From CAZXWK01 sp964644675 (GTDB lineage: Bacteria > Actinomycetota > Coriobacteriia > Anaerosomatales > JAAXUF01), in NCBI GenBank assembly GCA_964644675.1, contig CAZXWK010000023.1, positions 1 through 33,941 on the forward strand: a DNA stretch of 33,941 nucleotides, given 5' to 3'. The notes below the pieces were generated by a model. That model worked only from the letters and a program-made list of their open reading frames with translations. It had not been told where the DNA came from and made no database searches. Positions 14,975 to 23,540 of this stretch are shown here, in pieces. How positions within the stretch are numbered: the stretch's first letter is position 1; each line of letters opens with the position of its first letter. Position numbers and translations under genes: made by a program.

Positions 14975-16435
14975 GTGCTCAAGACAAGCGTCGAGCAGCT
15001 CGAGGGCTCGAAGATCAGGATGACTGTGACCGTCTCGGCAGACGAGGTCGACAAGGCGGTCAACGAGGCGTACGGGCGTCTCGGCTCCAAGCTGCGCATC
15101 CCCGGTTTCCGCAAGGGCAAGGCGCCGCGCCCGGTCGTCGACAACTACGTCGGCAAGGACTACGTGCTGGCCGAGGCGACCGAGGAACTCGTCAACGTGA
15201 CGTATCCGCGCGCCCTCGACGCCGAGTCTCTCAGGACGGTCGACGCGCCCGAGATGGACGAGATCGACAACATCACGCCGGGCTCCGAGTACACCTACGT
15301 CACCGAGGTCGAGCTGCGTCCCGAGCTCGCGCTGTCGAGCGTCGACGACTTCGAGGTCGAGGTGCCTCCTCGCGAGCCGAGCGACCGCGAGATCGACATG
15401 CAGGTCGACCTCATGCGCGACCGTCTCGCCACGCTCGAGCCCGTCGAGGACCGCGGTGTCGAGGCCGACGACTTCGCGCTGATCTCCTTCACCGGCTACG
15501 TCGACGGCGAGCCGTACGAGGGCAACGAGGTCGACAAGTACCTGTACGAGCTCGGCAAGGGCCTCATGCCGGTCGAGTTCGATCAGGGGATCATCGGCAC
15601 TATGCCGGGCGGCGAGGTCACCGTCGAGTTCCCGATCCCGGACACGTCGTCGAACCCCGATTTCGTGGGCAAGACCGCGCGGTTCGACGTCGTGGTTCAC
15701 GAGGTCAAGGCGAAGCACCTGCCCGAGGTCGACGACGAGTTCGCCGCGAACATCGGCGGCTTCGACACCGTGCAGGAGCTCCGCGACGACCTGAAGATGC
15801 GGATGGGCGTCCAGAAGAGCCTCCAGCACGACCGCGAGAAGGAGCGCGCGCTTCGCGCCCAGCTCGCCGAGCGCCTCGAGGGCGATGTGCCCGAGGCCAT
15901 GATCAAGGGCCGCGCGGGCACGCTGATGCGCGACTTCCTCGCCCAGCTCGAGCAGCGCGAGATGACCCTCGACTCCTACGTCGAGGCCGTGGGTGTTCCC
16001 AAGGAGGCGATCGAGGCCGACCTCAACAACCAGGCGGTCGAGTCCGTTCGTGAGGATCTCGCACTCGAGGCGCTCTTCCGCGCCAAGGGCATGGAGGTCA
16101 CCGACGAGGACGTCGAGGATGAGCTCAAGACGGTCGCCGAGGGCACCAAGACGAGCGTCGAGGAGGCTCGCACGCGCTGGGAGGAGATGGGCCTGATGCC
16201 GGTCGTGCGTGAGCAGATCATGCACCGCAAGGCCGTGTACTGGCTGATGGAGAACGCCACCGTACGCGAGGTCGACCCGTATGCGGACGCCGATGCCGAG
16301 TCCGGCTCGACCGACGAGGGTACGAAGAAGAAGCCGGCCAAGAAGCGCGCGACCAAGAAGGCGGCAGAAGCCGTCGCGGACGTCGAGTCCGCCGAGGAGC
16401 CGGCCGCCGAGGGCGCGCAGACCGAAGAGGAGTAG
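14975..16435 (+). CDS. tig: Trigger factor, ribosome-associated chaperone and peptidyl-prolyl isomerase
   Basis: 486 residues from GTG 14975 (AAAGGA site upstream). The longer reading through tRNA-Leu is an artefact. The ribosome-binding signature GFRKGKAPR lies at 44-52. A FKBP-type isomerase domain follows (about 155-245, ISFTGYVDGEPYEG, GIIGTMPGGEVTVEFP), then the helical SurA-like C-terminal chaperone domain. It binds the ribosomal exit tunnel and shields nascent chains. The C-terminus carries a low-complexity tail of about 45 residues, first Lys/Ala-rich (KKKPAKKRATKKAAE) then acidic (ESAEEPAAEGAQTEEE), longer than in E. coli. Three bases separate its stop from clpP, giving the classic tig-clpP-clpX order. 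Confidence 0.96.
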   Translation: MLKTSVEQLEGSKIRMTVTVSADEVDKAVNEAYGRLGSKLRIPGFRKGKAPRPVVDNYVGKDYVLAEATEELVNVTYPRALDAESLRTVDAPEMDEIDNITPGSEYTYVTEVELRPELALSSVDDFEVEVPPREPSDREIDMQVDLMRDRLATLEPVEDRGVEADDFALISFTGYVDGEPYEGNEVDKYLYELGKGLMPVEFDQGIIGTMPGGEVTVEFPIPDTSSNPDFVGKTARFDVVVHEVKAKHLPEVDDEFAANIGGFDTVQELRDDLKMRMGVQKSLQHDREKERALRAQLAERLEGDVPEAMIKGRAGTLMRDFLAQLEQREMTLDSYVEAVGVPKEAIEADLNNQAVESVREDLALEALFRAKGMEVTDEDVEDELKTVAEGTKTSVEEARTRWEEMGLMPVVREQIMHRKAVYWLMENATVREVDPYADADAESGSTDEGTKKKPAKKRATKKAAEAVADVESAEEPAAEGAQTEEE

Positions 16436-16438
16436 GAC

Positions 16439-17053
16439 ATGATTCCCGACGCACAGGCACTGGTGCCCATCGTCGTCGAGCAGACCAGCAGAGGCGAGCG
16501 CAGCTTCGACATCTACTCGCGCCTGCTCAACGACCGCATCGTCTTCCTCGGAACCGAGATCGACGACCATGTCGCCAACCTCCTGATCGCGCAGCTCATC
16601 CACCTGGAGAGCGCCGATCCCGAGAAGGACATCAACCTCTACATCAACTCGCCGGGTGGCTCGGTCACCGCGGGTCTCGCGATCTACGACACCATGCAGT
16701 TCATCAAGTCCGACGTGTCGACCATCTGCGTAGGCCAGTGCGCCTCGATGGCCGCGGTCCTGCTCGCGGCGGGCGCACCCGGCAAGCGCTACGCGCTGCC
16801 GCACTCGCGCGTGCTCATCCACCAGCCGTGGGGAGGCACGCAGGGCCAGGTCACGGACATCGAGATCCAGGCCAAGGAGATGCTGAGGATGCGCGACCAG
16901 CTCGACGGCATCCTCGCCAAGCACACCGGCCAGTCGATCGAGACGATCCACGCCGACACCGAGCGCGACAACATCATGATCGCTGCCGAGGCGGCCGACT
17001 ACGGCCTGGTCGACTCGGTCCTCGAGAGCCGCAAGGCGGAGGCGAAGTCGTAA
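16439..17053 (+). CDS. clpP: ATP-dependent Clp protease proteolytic subunit
   Basis: 204 residues. Catalytic triad: S103 in GQCASMAA, H128 in VLIHQPWGG and D177 in TERDNIM. The other family blocks, LYINSPGGSVTAGLAIYDTM and QGQVTDIEIQA, are complete. It assembles into a double heptameric chamber that degrades substrates unfolded by ClpX or ClpC. The N-terminal stretch (MIPDAQALVPIVVEQTSRGERS) includes the usual short propeptide or axial-loop region. The ATG is three bases after the tig stop; the TAA overlaps the clpX ATG by one base (TAATG), so the genes are coupled. Confidence 0.97.
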   Translation: MIPDAQALVPIVVEQTSRGERSFDIYSRLLNDRIVFLGTEIDDHVANLLIAQLIHLESADPEKDINLYINSPGGSVTAGLAIYDTMQFIKSDVSTICVGQCASMAAVLLAAGAPGKRYALPHSRVLIHQPWGGTQGQVTDIEIQAKEMLRMRDQLDGILAKHTGQSIETIHADTERDNIMIAAEAADYGLVDSVLESRKAEAKS

Positions 17054-18318
17054 TGACGCGTACGCCGGAGGGGCCCGAGTCGCTGAAGTGCTCCTTCTGC
17101 GGAAAGAGCCAGCGCCACGTCAAGAAGCTCATCGCGGGTCCGGGCGTCTACATCTGCGACGAGTGCATCGACCTGTGCAACGACATCGTCGAGGACGAGC
17201 TCGCCGAGGAGGCCGCTCTCGAGCCGGTACTCGACGACCTGCCCGCTCCCCGCGAGATCTACGAGCTGCTTAACGGCTACGTCATCGGCCAGGAGCAGGC
17301 CAAGAAGGTCCTCTCGGTAGCGGTGTACAACCACTACAAGCGCGTGAACCTTGCGCCGGTGGAGGGCGAGGAGGAGGTCGAGCTCGCCAAGAGCAACATC
17401 ATGCTCCTGGGCCCGACCGGGTGCGGCAAGACGCTGCTCGCGCAGACGCTCGCCCGCATCCTCAAGGTGCCGTTCGCCATCGCCGACGCCACGGCGCTGA
17501 CCGAGGCCGGCTACGTGGGCGAGGACGTGGAGAACATCCTCCTCAAGCTCATCACGGCGGCGGACTTCGACATCAAGCGCGCCGAGGTCGGCATCATCTA
17601 CATCGACGAGATCGACAAGGTCGCGCGCAAGGCCGAGAACCTGTCGATCACCCGCGACGTCTCCGGCGAGGGAGTCCAGCAGGCGCTTCTCAAGATCCTG
17701 GAGGGCACCGAGGCCGCCGTCCCGCCGCAGGGCGGGCGCAAGCACCCGCAGCAGGAGCTCATCCGGATCGACACGACGAACATCCTGTTCATCCTGGGTG
17801 GCGCGTTCGTGGGCCTCGAGAAGATCATCGCCGAGCGGATCGGCAAGAAGGGCGTCGGGTTCATCGCGGACCTGACCGACCCGAGCAAGCACGAGACCGG
17901 GGTGCTCTTCGCCCAGGTGCTGCCGGAGGACCTGAACAAGTTCGGCATGATCCCCGAGTTCGTCGGGCGCCTGCCGGTCATCACGCACGTCGAGGAGCTG
18001 AGCGAGGACGACCTCGTGCACATCCTCACCGAGCCCAAGAACGCGCTGGTCAAGCAGTACCAGCGGCTGTTCGCACTCGAGGGCGTGCGGCTCGAGTTCA
18101 CCGAGGGCGCGTTGCGGGCCATCGCCGAGCAGGCGATCACGCGCGGCACGGGCGCTCGCGGCCTGCGCTCGATCATGGAGACCATGCTGCTCGAGCTCAT
18201 GTACGAGCTTCCCAGCCGCACCGACGTGACCGAGGTCGTGATCACCGAGGCGGTGGTTCGTGATGGAGTCGAGCCGACCATGGTCTGCGAAGGCCAGGCG
18301 GACGCGGCCGGTGCGTGA
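17053..18318 (+). CDS. clpX: Clp protease ATP-binding unfoldase subunit ClpX
   Basis: 421 residues from ATG 17053. The N-terminal zinc-binding domain has C13, C16, C35 and C38. The AAA+ module has Walker A GPTGCGKT (120-127), the GYVG substrate-gripping pore loop (153-156), Walker B IIYIDE (181-186) and the RKHPQQELIRIDTTNILF block; the IGF-type ClpP docking loop appears as ERIGKKGVGF. ClpX unfolds tagged substrates and feeds them into ClpP. The ribosome-binding site AAGGCGGAGG lies within the end of clpP. A strong hairpin 22 bases after the stop probably ends the operon. Confidence 0.97.
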   Translation: MTRTPEGPESLKCSFCGKSQRHVKKLIAGPGVYICDECIDLCNDIVEDELAEEAALEPVLDDLPAPREIYELLNGYVIGQEQAKKVLSVAVYNHYKRVNLAPVEGEEEVELAKSNIMLLGPTGCGKTLLAQTLARILKVPFAIADATALTEAGYVGEDVENILLKLITAADFDIKRAEVGIIYIDEIDKVARKAENLSITRDVSGEGVQQALLKILEGTEAAVPPQGGRKHPQQELIRIDTTNILFILGGAFVGLEKIIAERIGKKGVGFIADLTDPSKHETGVLFAQVLPEDLNKFGMIPEFVGRLPVITHVEELSEDDLVHILTEPKNALVKQYQRLFALEGVRLEFTEGALRAIAEQAITRGTGARGLRSIMETMLLELMYELPSRTDVTEVVITEAVVRDGVEPTMVCEGQADAAGA

Positions 18319-18340
18319 GCCCGAACGTATCGTGAATGAC

Positions 18341-18370
18341 GACGGCCGCCTCAGGGCGGCCGTCTTGATA
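18341..18370 (+). terminator. Intrinsic terminator after clpX
   Basis: GACGGCCGCC pairs perfectly with GGCGGCCGTC around a TCAG loop (18341-18364), followed by TTGATAT. Strong GC stem, short U-tract. Confidence 0.8.
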
Positions 18371-18393
18371 TCGCGGATGCGCGGACGGAGCAG

Positions 18394-18642
18394 CTAGCGG
18401 GTGCCCGACGTGGGCTGGTGCGCCGCATCCCTGATGATCGCCAGCGCGCGCAGGCGGTCGTTGGGTGCCAGGTCGTCGGGGACCGCCTCCCGTCCGAGCG
18501 CTGCGCAGACGAGGTAACGCCCGCAGTCCTGGAACGCTGGCCCCTTGCAGTAGCGCGCTTTCATCAGCGCCGCCGTCTGGGGTTGAGCGCCGAGCATGTC
18601 ATTGAAGAACAGGCACGTCCTCGCGAGTTCGCACTGAGCCAT
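18394..18642 (-). CDS. Small conserved Cys-rich cytoplasmic protein
   Basis: 82 residues with a GGGGAGG ribosome-binding site 12 bases before the ATG on the minus strand. The pattern MAQCELARTCLFFNDML, then YCKGPAFQDCGRYLVCAALG, with five cysteines and a closing VPDDLAPNDRLRALAII, matches from memory a widespread family of short uncharacterised proteins in anaerobes (C-x5-C-FFN and C-x4-C-x-RY). The cysteines may bind a metal or Fe-S cluster. There is no signal peptide or membrane helix. It is single, between the clpX terminator and the divergent valS, and is the only minus-strand gene in this stretch. Confidence 0.75.
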   Translation of the reverse strand: MAQCELARTCLFFNDMLGAQPQTAALMKARYCKGPAFQDCGRYLVCAALGREAVPDDLAPNDRLRALAIIRDAAHQPTSGTR

Positions 18643-18827
18643 GGCGATGCGACCTCCCCGTGGCGGCGAACGATTCGCCCCTAAGAGGTTCTTTCCAGCG
18701 CAGGCGCAAGCGCAATCAGGGACATCCGAGCGCCGCGAGGGGCGGGGTCGTGCAGGCCAAGCGTCGTGCGCCGGTCACCACGTGCCTGTTGCGGGCCCGC
18801 ATACCACGCCGGCCGCTCGTGACGTCC

Positions 18828-18836
18828 TGCTAGAAT
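18828..18836 (+). promoter_or_regulatory. Extended -10 promoter of valS
   Basis: TGC-TAGAAT at 18828-18836, an extended -10, lies 47 bases before the chosen start. The remaining 180 bases back to the minus-strand gene hold no T-box core or clear terminator. Confidence 0.55.
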
Positions 18837-18883
18837 CGGACAACGGCGTGACCGGCGATGTGACGAGGAAGGCGCAGGCAGAC

Positions 18884-21553
18884 GTGAGCGAGATGCCCAA
18901 GGCATACGATCCCAAAGCGGTCGAGGGTCCGATCTTCGAATCGTGGTCGGAGGGAGGGTACTTCTCGGCGAGGATCGTCGAGGGAGTACGGCCGTTCTCG
19001 GTGGTCATACCGCCGCCCAACGTCACCGGATCGCTCCACATGGGCCACGCGCTCAACAACACCATCCAAGACGTCGTCATCCGGCGCTCGCGCATGACCG
19101 GCGCGCCCACCGTGTGGGTCGTGGGCACGGACCACGCCGGCATCGCCACCCAGAACAAGGTCGAGCAGAAGCTCGCCAAGGAGCAGGGCAAGAGCCGCTA
19201 CGAAGTGGGCCGCGAGGCGTTCATCGAGGCGTGCTGGGAGTGGAAAGAGCTCTACGGCGGCACCATCATCGAGCAGCTCAAGGCGATGGGCTGCTCATGC
19301 GACTACGACAACGAGCGCTTCACTATGGACCCCGGGTACGCCCGGGCGGTCCGCAAGGTGTTCGTGGACTGGTTCGACGCCGGCCTGATCTACCGCGGCA
19401 AGCGCATCATCAACTGGTGCCCGCGCTGCTCGACGGCGCTCTCGGACATCGAGGTCGAGCACGAGGACGTCGACAGCCACCTGTGGTACTTCCGCTACCC
19501 GCTCAAGGAGCCGGTCGGCGGCATCGACCACGTGGTCGTCGCGACGACGCGTCCCGAGACGATGCTCGGGGACACGTGCGTCGCGGTGAACCCGAACGAC
19601 GACCGCTACCGTGGCCTCGTGGGAGCGACGGTGGTGCTCCCGCTCGTCGGCCGCGAGATCCCCATCGTCGCCGACGACTACGTCGACCCGGCGTTCGGTA
19701 CCGGAGCGGTCAAGGTGACGCCCGCTCACGACCCCAACGACTTCGAGATCGGCGAGCGCCACGACTGCGCCAAGGTCAACGTGATGAACGCGGACGCGAC
19801 CATCTCGGCGGAAGGCGGCGCGTACGCGGGGCTCGATCGCTACGAGGCGCGCAAGAAGGTCGTGGCCGACATCGACGCGCTGGGCCTGCTCGTCAAGACC
19901 GACGACCACGTGCACTCGGTGGGGCACTGCTACCGCTGCCACACGGTCGTGGAGCCGTGGCTCTCGGACCAGTGGTTCGTGGACATGAAGCCGCTCGCTG
20001 AGCCGGCCATCGAGGCCGTCCGAGACGGGCGCACGGTCTTCCACCCCAAGCGCTGGGAGAACGTCTACTACCACTGGATGGAGAACATCCGCGACTGGTG
20101 CATCTCGCGCCAGCTGTGGTGGGGCCACCGCATCCCGGTCTTCTACTGCGACGACTGCGGGGCGATGGTCGCGTCGATGGAGGACCTGACCGCGTGTCCT
20201 ACGTGCGGCAGCGCGAACGTGCGCCAGGACGAGGACGTGCTCGACACGTGGTTCTCGAGCCAGCTCTGGCCGTTCGCGACCCTGGGTTGGCCCGACGAGA
20301 CGCCGGAACTCGACTACTTCTACCCGACGCAGGTGCTTTCGACGGCGCGCGACATCCTGTTCCTCTGGGTCGCACGCATGATCATGAGCGGCATGTACTT
20401 CCGCGACGGCGAGATCCCGTACCACGACGTGATCATCCACCCCACGGTCTTCAACGCCGAGGGCAAGCGGATGAGCAAGTCGCTCGGCACCGGCGTCGAC
20501 CCGCTCGACCTGATGGAGCACTACGGCGCCGACGGCATGCGCTTCGGCCTCATGCTGCAGGTCACGGGCAACCAGGACATCAAGTTCGCCGAGGAGAAGC
20601 TGCTGTCGAGCCGCAACTTCGCGAACAAGATCTGGAACGCGAGCCGCTTCGTCCTGATGAACCTCGAGGGCTACGAGCCGGGCGAGCCCGCCCCCCAGAC
20701 CGTCGCCGACCGCTGGATCCTCTCGCGCCTCGCCGAGCTGTCCGCGCGCGTGGACGAAGGCATCCTCACCTACGAGTTCGGCGAGACCGCCCGCGCACTC
20801 TACGACTTCTTCTGGAACGAGTTCTGCGACTGGTACATCGAGCTGTCGAAGTCGCGCCTGTCGGGCGGCGACCCCGCCCAGCGGTTGGCGGTCCAGCGGA
20901 TCCTAGTGTTCGTGCTCGACCAGGCGCTGCGCCTGCTGCACCCGATGATGCCGTTCGTCACGGAGGCGATCTGGCGCAACCTGCCCGCGGTGGAGGGTAC
21001 CGGCGACGCCGAGAAGCCCGCATCGCTCATGATCGCGTCCTGGCCCGACCCGGCCGCGCTCGCGCGTTTCAGCGACGAGGGCGCCGAGCGCTCGATCGAG
21101 CTCGTGCAGCAGGTGGTCGTCGCGATCCGTGGCGTACGCGCCCGCTACACCGTGAGCCCCAAGCTCGCGCTCGATGTCGTCGTCAAGGCGCCGCAAGCCG
21201 AGCGCGTGCTGCTCGAGGGCGAGTCGGGGCTCATCCGCTCGCTCGCCGGTGTCGGGACGCTCACGGTGGAGCCCGCGGTCGAGAAGCCTGCGCACTCCGC
21301 GGTCGCCGTCGCCGGGAGCCTCGAGGTCTACATCCCGCTCGAGGGACTCGTCGACTTCGAGGCAGAGGCCGTGCGCCTGACCAAGGAGCGCGAGAAGGTC
21401 GCGACCGAACTCGAGCGGCTCGAGGGTAAGCTCTCGAACGAGGGCTTCCTCGCCAAGGCGGCTCCGGAGATCGTCGAGAAGGACCGCGCCCGCGCCACCG
21501 AGCTGGGTGAGGCGCTCGCGCTGCTCGACGCGCAGCTCGCCGAGCTTGCGTAG
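18884..21553 (+). CDS. valS: Valyl-tRNA synthetase
   Basis: 889 residues from GTG 18884, which has GAGGAAGG eleven bases upstream; ATG 18893 (MPKAYDP) is the alternative. The longer open frame to 18641 lies upstream of the promoter and is not conserved. Class I signature motifs: HMGH at 52-55 (PPPNVTGSLHMGHALN) and RMSKS at 529-533. The CP1 editing domain and the DTWFSSQLWPF block follow the family. A C2-C2 element (CDDCG, CPTCG) is present. The C-terminus is a coiled-coil tRNA-binding arm (VRLTKEREKVATELERLEGKLSNEGF). It attaches valine to tRNA-Val. folC follows closely. Confidence 0.96.
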   Translation: MSEMPKAYDPKAVEGPIFESWSEGGYFSARIVEGVRPFSVVIPPPNVTGSLHMGHALNNTIQDVVIRRSRMTGAPTVWVVGTDHAGIATQNKVEQKLAKEQGKSRYEVGREAFIEACWEWKELYGGTIIEQLKAMGCSCDYDNERFTMDPGYARAVRKVFVDWFDAGLIYRGKRIINWCPRCSTALSDIEVEHEDVDSHLWYFRYPLKEPVGGIDHVVVATTRPETMLGDTCVAVNPNDDRYRGLVGATVVLPLVGREIPIVADDYVDPAFGTGAVKVTPAHDPNDFEIGERHDCAKVNVMNADATISAEGGAYAGLDRYEARKKVVADIDALGLLVKTDDHVHSVGHCYRCHTVVEPWLSDQWFVDMKPLAEPAIEAVRDGRTVFHPKRWENVYYHWMENIRDWCISRQLWWGHRIPVFYCDDCGAMVASMEDLTACPTCGSANVRQDEDVLDTWFSSQLWPFATLGWPDETPELDYFYPTQVLSTARDILFLWVARMIMSGMYFRDGEIPYHDVIIHPTVFNAEGKRMSKSLGTGVDPLDLMEHYGADGMRFGLMLQVTGNQDIKFAEEKLLSSRNFANKIWNASRFVLMNLEGYEPGEPAPQTVADRWILSRLAELSARVDEGILTYEFGETARALYDFFWNEFCDWYIELSKSRLSGGDPAQRLAVQRILVFVLDQALRLLHPMMPFVTEAIWRNLPAVEGTGDAEKPASLMIASWPDPAALARFSDEGAERSIELVQQVVVAIRGVRARYTVSPKLALDVVVKAPQAERVLLEGESGLIRSLAGVGTLTVEPAVEKPAHSAVAVAGSLEVYIPLEGLVDFEAEAVRLTKEREKVATELERLEGKLSNEGFLAKAAPEIVEKDRARATELGEALALLDAQLAELA

Positions 21554-21590
21554 GTCCGCCGCGCCCCGCATGCCTGCCGAGAAGGCATCG

Positions 21591-22943
21591 ATGACCTACG
21601 ACGAAGCGCTCGCCGCTCTGCGGCGGGCGCTCGTGTTCGGCACCAATCCCACGCTCGAGGGCGAGATCGCGCTGTGCGAGGAGCTCGGACGCCCCCAAGA
21701 CGCGTACGCGACCATCCAGGTGACCGGCACCAACGGCAAGACGTCGACCTCGCGCATCACGGCCGCGCTGCTGCGCGCCGAGGGGTTGCGCGTCGGCCTG
21801 TACACGAGCCCCGAGCTCGAGCGCTACCCCGAGCGCATGGAGGTCGACGGCGAGGTCGTGTCCGACGACGACTTCGCGCTGGCGGTCTCGACGGCGATCG
21901 AGGCAGGGGAGCGGCTCCGAGGTGTCGGGTCGACGGGAACCGAGGCCGGCTTCACCGAGTTCGAGCTGCTCACCGCAGCCGCGCTGTGGCTCTTCCGCGC
22001 ACGCGGAGTCGATGTCGCCGTGCTCGAGGTCGGCCTGGGCGGCCGCTGGGACGCCACGAGCGTCGTGAACCCGCGCGTCGCCGTCATCACCGGCGTGGGG
22101 CTCGACCACACACATATCCTCGGCGACACCATCGAGCAGATCGCCGCCGAGAAGGCCGCCATCATCAAGCCCGGCGCCGTCGCCGTCCTCGGTCCCGGAG
22201 CCGCACCCGCGGACGCCGTCTTCCTCGCGCAGGCCGCGCGAGTCGGCGCGCCGGTCCGGGTGGTGCGCGAGGAAGGCGAGGCGACGCCCGTGGCCGAGGG
22301 GGACACCGTTCGCTACCGCGTCGCCTCGCGCCCGGCTGCGCCGGGCGACGGCGTCACCGTCGACGTGAGCGGCGCGCAAGGCCGCTACGGCGGCCTTGCG
22401 CTGCGCGGGCCGGCGTACCAGGCCGCCAACGTCGCCGCCGCGGCCGTGGCGGCCGAGGCGGCGATCGGACGCGCGCTCACGCCGGCCCGCGCGCGCGGCG
22501 CGCTCGCGAGACTCGCGATTCCCGGGCGCTTCGAGCTGTTGCGCGCCGCGCCCCCGCTCCTGGTGGATGCCGCGCACAACCCGCAGGCGGCGTCGGTGCT
22601 CGCGGACGCGGTGCGGGCGGCGTTCCCGGATCCGGCGACGCGGCCGGTGGTGCTGCTCGGGGTGCTCGGCGACAAGGACGCCGAGGGGATCGCGGCCGCG
22701 CTGGCGCCCGTGGCCGCCGGGATCGCGGTCACGCAATCGGGCTCGCCGAGGGCGCTGCCGGCGACCGCGCTCGCCGGCGTGGTGCGCCGGGTGACGGGCG
22801 CCGGGCCGCTCGGCGAGTACGAGACGGTGCGCGATGCGCTCGCCGATCTGGCGGCCGGACCGCTGCTCGTGACGGGCAGCATCACGACGGCCGGCGAGGC
22901 ACGGGGGCTGCTGCGGTCGGAGCACGGTATTCTCGGCGGCTGA
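21591..22943 (+). CDS. folC: Folylpolyglutamate synthase / dihydrofolate synthase
   Basis: 450 residues from ATG 21591, preferred because GAGAAGG (21579-21585) is spaced correctly; ATG 21570 adds seven residues. Mur-ligase-type P-loop VTGTNGKTST (about 44-53), the omega-loop and catalytic region TSPELERYPERM, VGLGGRWDATSVV, GLDHTHILG and EKAAIIKPG are all present, with DAAHNPQAA in the C-terminal domain. It adds glutamate to dihydropteroate and/or folates in the cytoplasm. The C-terminal half is unusually Ala- and Gly-rich, in line with GC content. The valS-folC order is common in Gram-positive bacteria. Confidence 0.93.
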   Translation: MTYDEALAALRRALVFGTNPTLEGEIALCEELGRPQDAYATIQVTGTNGKTSTSRITAALLRAEGLRVGLYTSPELERYPERMEVDGEVVSDDDFALAVSTAIEAGERLRGVGSTGTEAGFTEFELLTAAALWLFRARGVDVAVLEVGLGGRWDATSVVNPRVAVITGVGLDHTHILGDTIEQIAAEKAAIIKPGAVAVLGPGAAPADAVFLAQAARVGAPVRVVREEGEATPVAEGDTVRYRVASRPAAPGDGVTVDVSGAQGRYGGLALRGPAYQAANVAAAAVAAEAAIGRALTPARARGALARLAIPGRFELLRAAPPLLVDAAHNPQAASVLADAVRAAFPDPATRPVVLLGVLGDKDAEGIAAALAPVAAGIAVTQSGSPRALPATALAGVVRRVTGAGPLGEYETVRDALADLAAGPLLVTGSITTAGEARGLLRSEHGILGG

Positions 22944-22966
22944 CCTGCGGCCGCGTGCTCGCTTTC

Positions 22967-22975
22967 TGGTAGAAT
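22967..22975 (+). promoter_or_regulatory. Extended -10 promoter of zinc-ribbon gene
   Basis: TGG-TAGAAT at 22967-22975. Five bases later comes ATGTGCGCCAGCCGCTGA (22981-22998), a possible leaderless five-codon open frame, before the true ribosome-binding site AAAGGGAG at 23013-23020. Confidence 0.6.
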
Positions 22976-23023
22976 CGCGCATGTGCGCCAGCCGCTGACG
23001 CACCCGTTTTCGAAAGGGAGCAC

Positions 23024-23458
23024 ATGGGCGAACTGCTGAACCCGATCCTGACGAACCCGCTGTTCGGGCTCGTCCGCAACCTGTGCAGCCTGTTCCTGCT
23101 GGTGCTCTACGTCGCCATCGTGTTCTGGACGTACCGCGACGCGACTCGCCGCGGCGCGATGGGCTGGTTCTGGGCGCTGGTCACCGTGGTCTTCCCGTTC
23201 GTGGGCTGGATCATCTACCTGGTCGTCCGTCCGCCCGAGACCCTCGAGGACGCACGCGAGCGCGAGCTCGAGATCCGCGCCCGCGAGGTCGAGCTCTCGC
23301 GCGACTACGAGACGTGCCCTGCGTGCTACAAGCCGGTCGAGAAGGACTTCCTGATCTGCCCGTACTGCATGAAGAAGCTCCGCAAGTCCTGCACCGAGTG
23401 CGGCAAGGCGCTTCGCCTGAACTGGCAGGTCTGCCCGTACTGCAAGACCAAGCAGTAG
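23024..23458 (+). CDS. Membrane protein with C-terminal double zinc ribbon
   Basis: 144 residues with AAAGGGAG four bases before the ATG. Two membrane helices (about 17-36 and 47-68) are followed by a charged, probably coiled-coil segment (PPETLEDARERELEIRAREVELSRDYE). Two zinc ribbons come next: C98/C101 with C112/C115, and C123/C126 with C137/C140. The YRDATRRGAMGWFWALVTVVFPFVGWIIYLVV part resembles the short phospholipase-D-nuclease N-terminal-like membrane domain seen in Actinomycetota. The zinc ribbons face the cytoplasm if the short loop between the helices is outside. Function is unknown; it has its own promoter and is followed by a terminator-like hairpin. Confidence 0.85.
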   Translation: MGELLNPILTNPLFGLVRNLCSLFLLVLYVAIVFWTYRDATRRGAMGWFWALVTVVFPFVGWIIYLVVRPPETLEDARERELEIRAREVELSRDYETCPACYKPVEKDFLICPYCMKKLRKSCTECGKALRLNWQVCPYCKTKQ

Positions 23459-23493
23459 GGAATCATCGAATCTGGACACGGACGCGAGACACG

Positions 23494-23518
23494 CCGCCCC
23501 GCCGCCGCGGGGCGGTTT
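23494..23518 (+). terminator. Intrinsic terminator between zinc-ribbon gene and thrS
   Basis: CCGCCCCGC pairs perfectly with GCGGGGCGG around a CGCC loop (23494-23515), followed by TTTCG. It lies 22 bases before the thrS start. It could end the preceding transcript or attenuate thrS, but no T-box core is present. Confidence 0.65.
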
Positions 23519-23540
23519 CGCACCCAAAGGAGCGAGAGAG

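Noticed and set aside
18643..18883. T-box before valS
   Set aside because: No GGTGGNACCGCG-type core or terminator in this stretch; only an extended -10.
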